A DNA stretch of 64,000 nucleotides from PCC-6802 sp943367755. GTDB taxonomy: Bacteria; Cyanobacteriota; Cyanobacteriia; Pseudanabaenales; Pseudanabaenaceae. A model generated the notes under the pieces. That model had not been told where the DNA came from and did not search any database. It saw only the letters and a program-made list of their open reading frames with translations. Below are positions 23,721 through 31,359 of this stretch, piece after piece; the first letter of the stretch is position 1, and every line of letters starts with the position of its first letter. The stretch is taken from positions 1 through 64,000 of the forward strand of contig CALRKB020000008.1 of NCBI GenBank assembly GCA_943367755.1. Direction: 5' to 3'. The position numbers were made by a program, and so were the translations under genes.

Positions 23721-23987
23721 TCACAAATTTCTTGAGGATGGAGCAGGCGCACCACGCAACATCCCTTCTGTACTAAGATCCTCGTCGATATCATCCCAAT
23801 GAATTCCATAACCACCGCCGCAAATCTCCCAATTTAAACGTTGATCGGGTGTGGCATTAAGTAGTCTGGGATACCAAACTAGAGGTACGGTAATTATCCT
23901 CCCATCCATTAAATCAACGCTAACAGTTTCTTCAGTGAAGTAAACATCCTTAACTCTCTCGTCCGCCCGAATTGCCAAAATACCCAT
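23721..23987 (-). CDS. DUF2442-domain protein
   Basis: 88 residues. VKDVYFTEETVSVDLMDGR, then VPLVWYPRLLNATPDQRLNW and YGIHWDDIDEDLS, match DUF2442, a small family often encoded directly after DUF4160 proteins and found near toxin-antitoxin genes. The start overlaps the DUF4160 gene by 38 bases. Function unproven; a toxin-antitoxin or small defence role is a guess from genomic habit. Confidence 0.75.
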   Translation of the reverse strand: MGILAIRADERVKDVYFTEETVSVDLMDGRIITVPLVWYPRLLNATPDQRLNWEICGGGYGIHWDDIDEDLSTEGMLRGAPAPSSRNL

Positions 23988-24204
23988 GCCAAGCCTCCAA
24001 TAGATTTTTCTGATTTTCCTGGACTATCGATTGCAACTTCCGAAGTTCTTTAGCACTAAAACCAATGTTGCTAGATAGGTTGACTGGTTCTAGCCAAAAC
24101 TTAGCCGATGAAGCATCATGGTCAATATGTATGTGCGGCGGTTCATTTGGTTCATGACTGTAAAAGTAAAAGCGGTAAGGCCCAATCCGTAAAACTGTTG
24201 GCAT
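23950..24204 (-). CDS. DUF4160-domain protein
   Basis: 84 residues from the ATG at 24202-24204, chosen because family members begin MPT-x-LRI. MPTVLRIGPYRFYFYSHE, then EPPHIHIDHD, AKFWLEPV and GFSAKELRKLQSIV, are diagnostic. It is followed by the overlapping DUF2442 gene, a common pair in bacteria. Diverges from vapBC. Confidence 0.8.
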   Translation of the reverse strand: MPTVLRIGPYRFYFYSHEPNEPPHIHIDHDASSAKFWLEPVNLSSNIGFSAKELRKLQSIVQENQKNLLEAWHGYFGNSGGRES

Positions 24205-24243
24205 AATTCTAATTATAGGACTGTAAATTAAGGAAAGTAACTC

Positions 24244-24486
24244 GTGCAAATCATGATTGACCTACCTCAAGATCTTGAGCAAGACCTTATTCGCCAGGCG
24301 GCTCAATCGAATGTTCCGCTTCAAACCCTGATTCTTGAAGCTTTACGTCAGCTAACCCAAACGACACCAAATACAGTGGCTAAGTGGTCGGATACTGTTT
24401 TATCCTATGAGGGAATACCTGACTTCCCTGCTTTTGAGTCTTATCGTGGCGAACTCCTGACCCCTCGTGAACCTGAGTTGTTCTGA
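24244..24486 (+). CDS. vapB: VapB-like antitoxin
   Basis: 80 residues. The GTG at 24244 is favoured by AAGGAAAG six bases upstream; an ATG follows at 24253. The N-terminus (IMIDLPQDLEQDLIRQAAQ, then VPLQTLILEALRQL) is a ribbon-helix-helix-like DNA-binding segment, and the acidic tail would block the toxin. The stop and the toxin ATG share a base (TGATG). Confidence 0.7.
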   Translation: MQIMIDLPQDLEQDLIRQAAQSNVPLQTLILEALRQLTQTTPNTVAKWSDTVLSYEGIPDFPAFESYRGELLTPREPELF

Positions 24487-24890
24487 TGCAATATCTACTC
24501 GATACCTGCGTCATCAGCGATTTCATCAAAGGTGAACTTGGCACTCAAGGCAGACTTAAGCAAACACCGCCTACCAGTGTTGTGGTTTCAATTATTACGG
24601 TCATGGAGTTACGTTACGGCTTGCTAATCAATCCTCAACGCGCTCAAAAAATTGAATCAACGATCGCTAGCTTTCTTACTTCGGTGACAATTCTCCCTTT
24701 TAGCAATCTAGAAGCTGAGCGGGCAGCTCACATCCGTGCCATTTTAAAATCTCAAGGTCAGCCGATAGGTGCTTACGATGTTTTGATAGCCGCTACTGCT
24801 CTTCAGCATAATCTTCTTATGGTTACGGCAAATCAACGGGAATTCGATCGCGTTCCTGGTTTACAGACCGAAAATTGGCGACGGCCATAG
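24486..24890 (+). CDS. vapC: PIN-domain ribonuclease toxin VapC
   Basis: 134 residues. PIN-domain acidic residues are seen in YLLDTCVISDFIKG (Asp6), the Glu of VMELRYGL, and the Asp of PIGAYDVLIAATAL. VapC toxins cut specific RNAs unless held by VapB. Complete, with ATG overlapping the antitoxin stop, so the pair looks functional. Confidence 0.85.
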   Translation: MQYLLDTCVISDFIKGELGTQGRLKQTPPTSVVVSIITVMELRYGLLINPQRAQKIESTIASFLTSVTILPFSNLEAERAAHIRAILKSQGQPIGAYDVLIAATALQHNLLMVTANQREFDRVPGLQTENWRRP

Positions 24891-25252
24891 AAAACTGAAT
24901 CTTTACGCTTTAGATAAATTCCCGCTTATTTGAGGAAAAGCGATCGCACATTTTCTCATTTGAAATCGCTACATTAGTTTACAGAGATGATTTGGTAGGA
25001 GGTTGGTTACAGGCAATGGAGATCGCCATGGTAACGAACCATTATATTGGACTTGTTGGCAAATAGGGGATAATAAACTGTAACAAGAGGGTTGTTGGTT
25101 AATAAGCTTAAAAACCTTGAGATCGCTTCTTGGTAAGTTTTCAGGTCTTTTTCGCAAAAACCTTGAAATCTAGTCTGAGTGAGCATTCTAGTGATTTTAA
25201 TCGCTATTGCCCTACAGACCTATTAAATAGCTTAATTTATATCCATAAAGAG
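24891..25252. other. Intergenic region with direct repeat and hairpin
   Basis: Holds the right copy of the 26-bp direct repeat (24939-24964) and a 40-base imperfect hairpin (GGTTGGTTAC at 25001-25010 with GTAACGAACC at 25031-25040). No gene is seen; the hairpin could end vapBC transcripts. Confidence 0.45.
24939..24964. repeat. 26-bp direct repeat, right copy
   Basis: Matches 23644-23669 in 25 of 26 positions. Together the two copies bracket about 1.27 kb of small accessory genes. Confidence 0.6.
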
Positions 25253-25930
25253 ATGACTGCTAGATTTTACGTTCATATTATTGAGTCTCCTTCTCCAGAG
25301 GAGTTGTTAGAAGGAATCACTGAAGGTCGCGCACTCTGCTCGTTCCTTGACATTGCTCAGATACCATACTCGTACAACTTGGCAGTTAACCCTAAGCAAT
25401 TTCATGTTGCGATGACTGATCGAGTTATTGAAGCCTCAACAAGATTTAACTTGCCACCGATTTTGCATTTCAGTACACACGGTGGGCAGTCAGGAATCCA
25501 ACTAACAAATCAACGGGAATTGGGAGAAGTGATTAGATGGAATCAATTAGCCGAATATATCCGCCCAATTCGTCAAATCATTGGTGATATTGGTGTAAGT
25601 ATGTCATGCTGCGAAGGCGCAAATGGTGTGAAAATGGCAGAAGTTATCCACATACAGGATGTACCTTTTGCATGGATCATAGGAACATCGACAAAGATTG
25701 ATCTTCGTGATGCTGCCTTAGCATTCGCGGTCTTTTATCGACGATTTCATTGTGGCGATTCAGATCCCAATAATCTTTTGGAAGCTATGCGAGCTGCATC
25801 TGGCATATCCTCTTTTGATATTTCGTTTGGCAACTTAGCTCAACAACAATACTCTCAAGAATCGCTACAAAAATGCCGTCAAAGTTTAGAAAAACTGCGA
25901 AGGGATTGGTTGCAGGTTAAGCCTTATTAG
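25253..25930 (+). CDS. Solitary CHAT/caspase-like protein
   Basis: About 225 residues from ATG 25253 (the frame is open 41 codons further upstream but without a convincing start). PPILHFSTHGGQSGIQLTN carries the catalytic His-Gly and IGVSMSCCEGANGVKMAE the Cys of a caspase/CHAT-type protease, in the right order and spacing (about 50 residues). HVI-x-ESPSPEELLEG opens the protein. There is no TPR, NB-ARC or other effector domain attached, unlike most CHAT proteins. May act with partners in defence or cell death; that is inference. Confidence 0.65.
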   Translation: MTARFYVHIIESPSPEELLEGITEGRALCSFLDIAQIPYSYNLAVNPKQFHVAMTDRVIEASTRFNLPPILHFSTHGGQSGIQLTNQRELGEVIRWNQLAEYIRPIRQIIGDIGVSMSCCEGANGVKMAEVIHIQDVPFAWIIGTSTKIDLRDAALAFAVFYRRFHCGDSDPNNLLEAMRAASGISSFDISFGNLAQQQYSQESLQKCRQSLEKLRRDWLQVKPY

Positions 25931-26333
25931 ATTCTGTCAAGCACTAAATATGGTGGTTGCAAAAGCATAAATCTCTAGATATGGATCTAGATAGCTAGAA
26001 CATCCAAGCGAGTATTTATACTTATGCTGGTTCAATGCTTTATCTGTCAGGGTATCCAGGAAAGCCTGAAACCTGCTTGACAAGTTCATTTTTGTCTTAA
26101 CTTGCCACCCATCCTGCGAAGGTTAGCCAACCCATAGCAATGCATAAGTTTGCCAATCAATCGAAGCAGATAATCTTGAACATTTTCGGGTGCATGGAAG
26201 CCTTTACGCTGTAGAAAAATCTCCGCCGCTTTGAGAAAAATTGCTCGCCTAAGTAAAAGCTTGCTTGATAATTTGGATGGTTTAACTTGGGAGCCGCTGG
26301 GTGCAAAGCATCAGCCTTGCGAACATCACAAAT
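25931..26333. other. Intergenic region with an unidentified gene remnant
   Basis: About 400 bases between the CHAT-like gene and gltX. The only coding-like stretch is the minus-strand fragment at 26086-26310. The rest (25931-26085) holds nothing I can name. Confidence 0.4.
26086..26310 (-). pseudogene. C-terminal remnant of an unidentified protein
   Basis: A 74-codon frame with no start codon ends at TGA 26086-26088. AEIFLQRKGFHAPENVQDYL, then GKLMHCYGLANLRRMGGK, has normal protein composition and predicted helices, so it looks like the surviving end of a gene. I do not recognise the family. Confidence 0.35.
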
Positions 26334-27782
26334 CTACTCTACAGAGATCGCCCCCTGCAAACGCTCCACCGCCAATCCCCTCTGATGCAGCAATAAAAAC
26401 GATGGGATTAATTCAGGGCCATGTATATCACCCGTGAGCGCACAACGTAGCGGCTTCATCACCATTCCCTTCTTCACACCTTGAGATTTTGTCACGGCTT
26501 GAATCAGGCCCGTTGCCAACTCAGCCGTCAGGTCTGGTGTATCCTTGAGCTGCTGCAATAGATCGGCCAAGATGGGCTTCACTGCTTCAGGCTGCAAAAC
26601 CGCGATCGCTTCATCAGTATATTTAAGTTCGCGCTCAAATAGATAGCGTGTCATCTCCACCGCATCAGTCAGACGCGTCAGGCTAGGCGCAATCAGTTTC
26701 ACAACTTCTAATAACCAATCGCGTTGCTCCTGCCAATTGATTTCGCGATCGAATCCCGCCTCGCTCCAAAAAGGAATCAGGCGATCGCATAAATCTTCCG
26801 CAGGCATCGCATGGAGATATTGGCTGTTCAACCAGTTGAGCTTATCCCAATCAAACTTTGCACCTGCCTTATTCACACGCTCAAAGCCAAATACCTGCGC
26901 CGCATCGTGCATGGAGAAAATCTCCTGTGCATCGGGAGGCGACCAGCCCAGCAACACCATATAGTTGGTAAATGCCTCTGGCACATAACCCATGGCGCGG
27001 AATTCATCGACTGAGGTAGCGCCATCACGCTTAGAAATCTTGGCACCCTGAGCGTTGAGGATTAGAGGTAGATGCGCAAATTGTGGAATATTAGCCCCAA
27101 GTGCTTCATAGAGCAAAATCTGTTTGGCTGTATTCGCAATATGATCTTCACCTCTAATTACTTGAGTGATATCCATTTCGATATCATCAATCACCACGGC
27201 AAAATTATATAAAGGCAGGGAAATCTGTCCCTGGTCATCTACTCTAGCAATTACCATATCACCGCCAAGATCGCGGGTATTCCACTTCACTTCACCGCGT
27301 ACCATGTCCTGCCACGATACTTCGCGCGGCTCTTCTATCTTGAAGCGAATTACGGGTTTGCGACCTTCGGCTATGAATGCAGCTTGTTGCTCGCTGGTCA
27401 AATTACGGTGGCGATTATCATAGCGTGGAGCCTGCTTTTTCGCCTTTTGCTCCTCACGCATTTGCTCCAATTCTGCTTCGCTGCTATAGCAGAAATAGGC
27501 AAGCCCTTGGTCTAGTAATGCTTGCACTGCGACCCGATAATGCTCCAGGCGCTGGGTTTGATAAAACGGACCCTCATCAAAGTCAAGTCCCAGCCATGCC
27601 AACCCACTGAGAATATTCTCTGTATATTCATCTCGCGAGCGATCGCGATCGGTATCTTCTATACGCAAAATAAACTTTCCACCCTGGCGACGGGCATAGA
27701 GCCAGTTGAAAAGGGCTGTACGGGCTGTACCGATGTGGAGTTTGCCGGTGGGGCTAGGAGCAATACGAACGCGAACCGTCAT
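26334..27782 (-). CDS. gltX: Glutamyl-tRNA synthetase
   Basis: 482 residues, full length. Class I motif HIGH appears in PSPTGKLHIGTARTALFNWL, and KMSKS as AKISKRDGATSV. ATG start. It charges tRNA-Glu; in cyanobacteria the product feeds both translation and tetrapyrrole synthesis, and the non-discriminating form may also charge tRNA-Gln. The DNA upstream holds a palindromic dispersed repeat. Confidence 0.96.
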   Translation of the reverse strand: MTVRVRIAPSPTGKLHIGTARTALFNWLYARRQGGKFILRIEDTDRDRSRDEYTENILSGLAWLGLDFDEGPFYQTQRLEHYRVAVQALLDQGLAYFCYSSEAELEQMREEQKAKKQAPRYDNRHRNLTSEQQAAFIAEGRKPVIRFKIEEPREVSWQDMVRGEVKWNTRDLGGDMVIARVDDQGQISLPLYNFAVVIDDIEMDITQVIRGEDHIANTAKQILLYEALGANIPQFAHLPLILNAQGAKISKRDGATSVDEFRAMGYVPEAFTNYMVLLGWSPPDAQEIFSMHDAAQVFGFERVNKAGAKFDWDKLNWLNSQYLHAMPAEDLCDRLIPFWSEAGFDREINWQEQRDWLLEVVKLIAPSLTRLTDAVEMTRYLFERELKYTDEAIAVLQPEAVKPILADLLQQLKDTPDLTAELATGLIQAVTKSQGVKKGMVMKPLRCALTGDIHGPELIPSFLLLHQRGLAVERLQGAISVE

Positions 27783-27844
27783 TTTGTTATTTGATTAGTT
27801 TTTTTAGTTGCTTGACGCAGAACAGGCAAAATCACAATTAAGGC

Positions 27845-27870
27845 TAGGGGCGAACGGCCGTTCGCCTCTA
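27845..27870. repeat. Palindromic dispersed repeat, second copy
   Basis: TAGGGGCGAACGG followed by CCGTTCGCCTCTA, a near-perfect palindrome equal in type to 20051-20078. Lies between gltX and the DUF4230 gene. Confidence 0.55.
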
Positions 27871-27929
27871 TGCTCGGCATGCTTTTAACTGCAAACCCTA
27901 TTCTAGCCGCTTGTTACCAATACAGGTAA

Positions 27930-28646
27930 TCAAGCCCCGCACGTATTCGGGTTGGGGGTCTGCGTTTTGACCGTGACCTTAGAGTAGCCCGTAAGTTTAA
28001 CAAGCTGGCCAACCACTAGTTCTGCTCTCTGGTTTGCTGACTCTAAAATGCCGTTATCGCAGGCTGCCTTCTCAATGCGTCGCAGGGTTTCCTGCTGCGC
28101 GAGTGTCTGTAAATTTGGCCCCACATCAGGTCCCAACCCCATAAAGCCCCGATCGTATTCATAGATGCTGGAGCGATTCACATCGATCTTGCGATCTAAG
28201 ATCTTGGGCGGTGGTAACTGAATTGTAATGCTATCTTGAGTCAAAGTCACATCTTGGGATGCGATCGCGCCCAAATCCACACCAGCCCGCACCTCTCCAT
28301 GGGCAATATAAAGCAGTTTCGTTGTTCCCAATGTCATACTGCCTAGCAGTAAATTTTGACGGGTTGGCACCACGGATTCCATTACAAAAATCGATGTGGT
28401 TAGCTCGCTAGCACCACGGATTTGCGAGATCACAATCGGGCGCAGATCGATTTCGGGTGACGATACCTGGAGACTAAACATCGCGCCTATGTTGCTGAAA
28501 AAGCGATCGCCCATACGCCAAACACCAAGCAGCGCAAATGCTAGCACTACCAAAAATCCACCTGTCACAACTAAAGATAAACTGCGCCAGACAGGTTTGG
28601 CACCTTGATTAGCTGGCTGATATTGATATTGATAGCGATCGCGCAT
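27930..28646 (-). CDS. DUF4230-domain membrane protein
   Basis: 238 residues. One membrane helix near the N-terminus (LVVTGGFLVVLAFALLGVW) anchors a domain with SELTTSIFVMESVVP, LLYIAHGEVRAGVDLG and ITIQLPPPKIL, the DUF4230 pattern. The domain is probably outside the cytoplasm. Function unknown. It is transcribed in the same direction as gltX and the upstream hli gene. Confidence 0.75.
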   Translation of the reverse strand: MRDRYQYQYQPANQGAKPVWRSLSLVVTGGFLVVLAFALLGVWRMGDRFFSNIGAMFSLQVSSPEIDLRPIVISQIRGASELTTSIFVMESVVPTRQNLLLGSMTLGTTKLLYIAHGEVRAGVDLGAIASQDVTLTQDSITIQLPPPKILDRKIDVNRSSIYEYDRGFMGLGPDVGPNLQTLAQQETLRRIEKAACDNGILESANQRAELVVGQLVKLTGYSKVTVKTQTPNPNTCGA

Positions 28647-28737
28647 AGGTTTGCCGCTTGAGTAGGTAGGTTAAAGATTTGTACTTTGCCAACTTCCCCA
28701 TTCTAAGCTGCTGAATACGGACTTCTTTTCTCTGTAC

Positions 28738-28759
28738 GGGCAGACCTGTGTGTCTGCCC
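28738..28759 (-). terminator. Hairpin downstream of the hli gene
   Basis: Perfect 8-bp stem GGGCAGAC/GTCTGCCC with a six-base loop, 26 bases beyond the hli stop codon. No long T-run, so moderate confidence as a terminator. Confidence 0.5.
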
Positions 28760-28785
28760 TCTCTGCTCAGTATGTGGTAACTGAC

Positions 28786-28998
28786 TTAAAAACCGAGAAG
28801 ACCTAGAAAGCTTTTACCAGTAATAAGCTCCAGCACGACTAAGCCTACCATACCGACCATGGCAAGGCGACCGTTGATGATTTCAGCATATTCAGTTAAG
28901 CCAAACCGCTCTTCTCCCTGATCGACATACATCTTAGGCTCAACTGCCCAATTGTTCATCAATCCTTGTTCATCTTTGGTAAAAGTAGAGCGTGGCAT
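28786..28998 (-). CDS. hli: High light-inducible protein (one-helix CAB-like)
   Basis: 70 residues. The single membrane helix carries the chlorophyll-binding motif E-x-x-NGR-x-AM in AEIINGRLAMVGMVGL. The N-terminus (LMNNWAVEPKMYVD) is of the HliA/HliB type. Hlips bind chlorophyll and carotenoid and quench excess energy during photosystem II assembly and chlorophyll recycling in the thylakoid. Single gene with its own terminator. Confidence 0.93.
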   Translation of the reverse strand: MPRSTFTKDEQGLMNNWAVEPKMYVDQGEERFGLTEYAEIINGRLAMVGMVGLVVLELITGKSFLGLLGF

Positions 28999-29129
28999 AA
29001 GCTTAATGTTTCGTATATAAATATTGATATTCTTTACACTTTATCACCTTCATCGCTTAGTTATAAATACCCAGCCGCATATTTCGGTCGCCTTTTGGTC
29101 GCCAAATAGCCAAATACAGTCGCAAACAC

Positions 29130-29636
29130 ATGCCTAAAATTATCATTGGGGTGATGGGGCCAGGCAGAGATGCCACCACAGTCGACCTGCGTCATGCTTA
29201 TGAGCTTGGTCAACTAATTGCGCAGGAGCAGTGGATTGTTCTATCAGGAGGACTCAACCTTGGGGTGATGGCAGCGGTGAGCAAAGGGGCAAAGTCCGTT
29301 GGTGGCATGACTATCGGCATTTTACCCGGCGCAGATCGACAATTCATGTCCGAATTTATCGATATTCCCGTGATCACGGGCATGGGTAGCGCCCGCAATA
29401 ACATCAACATCCTCTCCAGTGATATGGTAATTGCTTGCGGTATGAGTACAGGCACAGCCTCTGAGGTTGCCCTTGCCCTCCGAGCGGGCAAAAAAGTAAT
29501 TCTGCTAAGTGAAAATGTAGATAAAAACGCAGTCGAAAATCGCTTTTGGCAGCATCTAGCACCGGATCGTGTAGCGATCGCCCAGCATCCAGAACATGCT
29601 ATTGCTCTTACTAAAGATTTACTAGCTGCAAGTTAA
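29130..29636 (+). CDS. TIGR00725-family Rossmann protein (LOG/DprA-like)
   Basis: 168 residues. IGVMGPGRDA at the start, SGGLNLGVMAAVSKGAK, GILPG and the STGTASEVALALRAGKKVIL segment are typical of the SLOG (LOG/DprA-like) nucleotide-binding family TIGR00725. The strict LOG catalytic motif PGG-x-GT-x-x-E is altered to STGTASE, so a cytokinin-type phosphoribohydrolase reaction is not assured. Role unknown. Confidence 0.75.
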   Translation: MPKIIIGVMGPGRDATTVDLRHAYELGQLIAQEQWIVLSGGLNLGVMAAVSKGAKSVGGMTIGILPGADRQFMSEFIDIPVITGMGSARNNINILSSDMVIACGMSTGTASEVALALRAGKKVILLSENVDKNAVENRFWQHLAPDRVAIAQHPEHAIALTKDLLAAS

Positions 29637-29695
29637 GCTAACATTGACCCAAATAGGGATCTGACATTGGTTAGCTATTTTTCGGAAGGGAAACT

Positions 29696-30529
29696 ATGCA
29701 GCAAGCTACGCTTAGGCAAAGGCTATTAGAAACAAAAGCATGTCCAGGCTGTTACTTAGAAGGTATTAACCTCGTCTATGCCAATCTGAGGAATGCCAAT
29801 CTAGAAAGCGCCAATCTCAGCGGTGCCAATCTGAGTCACGCCGATCTGCGCGAAGCAATGATTAATAATGCTGAGATGATCTATGCAACTCTCATCGGTA
29901 CTTATTTGATCGGTGCTAATCTCAACGATTCCGATATGAGCGGCTCTATCTTTGTCAGCGCCAATATGCGTTTAGCCAGCTTTATCAATGGCGATCTTAA
30001 AGGAACCGACCTGCGCGAGACAATTTTGAGAAATGCCAACCTCAGTCATGCCAACCTCACAGGTTGCAATCTCACCAGTGCAGATTTGATTTCCGCCAAC
30101 TTAGAAGGTGCCGATCTCAGACACGCCAACCTCACTAATGCCGACTTAATCCATGCCGATCTCAGCGGTGCCAATCTCAGTCATGCCAATCTCAGCGGTG
30201 CCAATCTCAGCCATGCCGATCTCAGCGGTGCTAATCTCACCGAGGCAATTTTGCCCAAAGCTAAGTTGAATAATACTAATTTGAGCTATGCCTGTTTGGT
30301 AGAAGCAATCTGCGTTAGAGCCGATCTAATCGGTGCCAATCTCAGCGGTGCTGACCTCACGGAAGCAGTTTTAACCAGGGCAGACATTACCAGTACAGAA
30401 TGGACGGGAGCGATCCTGGAAGGAGCGATCATGCCAGATGGAGTTGAGTATAGCCTGGTAAGAAACGAAAACTCTCAGTCTGCAACGCTTTCAGTTTTTC
30501 CGGATCTTGTTAGAGAAAAGCTACCCTAG
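29696..30529 (+). CDS. Pentapeptide repeat protein
   Basis: 277 residues. From about residue 25 to 250 the chain consists of A-N/D-L-x-x repeats (for example ANLSGANLSHADLREA), with a break at residues 60-90. These form a right-handed quadrilateral beta helix. A Cys-containing start (LETKACPGCYLEGINL) resembles other cyanobacterial members with an N-terminal CPGCYL motif. No signal peptide. Function unknown for most of the family. Confidence 0.9.
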   Translation: MQQATLRQRLLETKACPGCYLEGINLVYANLRNANLESANLSGANLSHADLREAMINNAEMIYATLIGTYLIGANLNDSDMSGSIFVSANMRLASFINGDLKGTDLRETILRNANLSHANLTGCNLTSADLISANLEGADLRHANLTNADLIHADLSGANLSHANLSGANLSHADLSGANLTEAILPKAKLNNTNLSYACLVEAICVRADLIGANLSGADLTEAVLTRADITSTEWTGAILEGAIMPDGVEYSLVRNENSQSATLSVFPDLVREKLP

Positions 30530-30594
30530 TACGCGATCGCTCCAGATTGCCCCAGATCGCTATAAGATCGAATACGATCGTTTTTTAATTAGCT

Positions 30595-31332
30595 ATGACT
30601 ACAAGTGCAGAAGTTGATATTGCCGTAACTGAATTACAGGGAAAATCTCCACAGGAAGTACTGACTTGGGCTTTAGATAAATTTCACCCCCATGTTTCCT
30701 TAGCATCTAGTTTTGGGGCCGAAGATGTCGTGTTAATCGACATGATGGCTAGCATTCGCCCTGATGCTTGTGTATTTACGCTCGATACTGGCCGCTTACC
30801 TGGGGAAACCTATGATGTGATGTCAGCGATCGCCAAGAAATATCCGCAAATGCAAATCAAGACCATGTTCCCACAAACTGAAACTGTGCAGAATATGGTA
30901 CAAGAGCATGGCATTAACTTATTTTATGACAGCGTAGAGAACCGTAAATTGTGTTGTCAACTGCGGAAGGTAGAACCTCTAAATAGAGCCTTAGAAGGTT
31001 TGCAGGCATGGATTACCGGTCTACGTCGCGACCAGACTAATAATCGTGCCGAGATGCAAGTAGTGGAATTAGATACTGCTAGAGATCTCCTGAAAATCAA
31101 TCCTCTGATTGATTGGACAAACGAACAGGTTTGGGAATATATCCGCAGTCATAACGTGCCTTACAATGCCCTTCACGATCGCAACTATCCCAGTATTGGC
31201 TGCGCACCATGCACAAGAGCGGTTGCCCTGGGCGAAGATCTGCGTGCCGGTCGGTGGTGGTGGGAGCAAAATAACCAGGAATGCGGTCTGCATGTTAATG
31301 CTGAAGGTAAACTCGTACGAGCTAAAGGCTAG
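30595..31332 (+). CDS. cysH: Assimilatory APS/PAPS reductase with 4Fe-4S motif
   Basis: 245 residues. Reduces adenylyl sulfate (or PAPS) to sulfite. The substrate loop SSFGAEDVVLIDM is followed by two cysteine pairs, C120-C121 in KLCCQLRKVEPL and C203/C206 in GCAPCTRAV, which hold the [4Fe-4S] cluster typical of APS-using reductases. The catalytic Cys is C230 in QECGLH. The cluster suggests APS rather than PAPS as substrate; this is inference from the family rule. Confidence 0.9.
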   Translation: MTTSAEVDIAVTELQGKSPQEVLTWALDKFHPHVSLASSFGAEDVVLIDMMASIRPDACVFTLDTGRLPGETYDVMSAIAKKYPQMQIKTMFPQTETVQNMVQEHGINLFYDSVENRKLCCQLRKVEPLNRALEGLQAWITGLRRDQTNNRAEMQVVELDTARDLLKINPLIDWTNEQVWEYIRSHNVPYNALHDRNYPSIGCAPCTRAVALGEDLRAGRWWWEQNNQECGLHVNAEGKLVRAKG

Positions 31333-31359
31333 ATGCCGCTAATACTTTAACTCTTCTTC

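Noticed and set aside
29750..30380. Dense short tandem DNA repeats (GCCAATCTCAG-type)
   Set aside because: They are the codons of a pentapeptide-repeat protein, not a separate repeat element.
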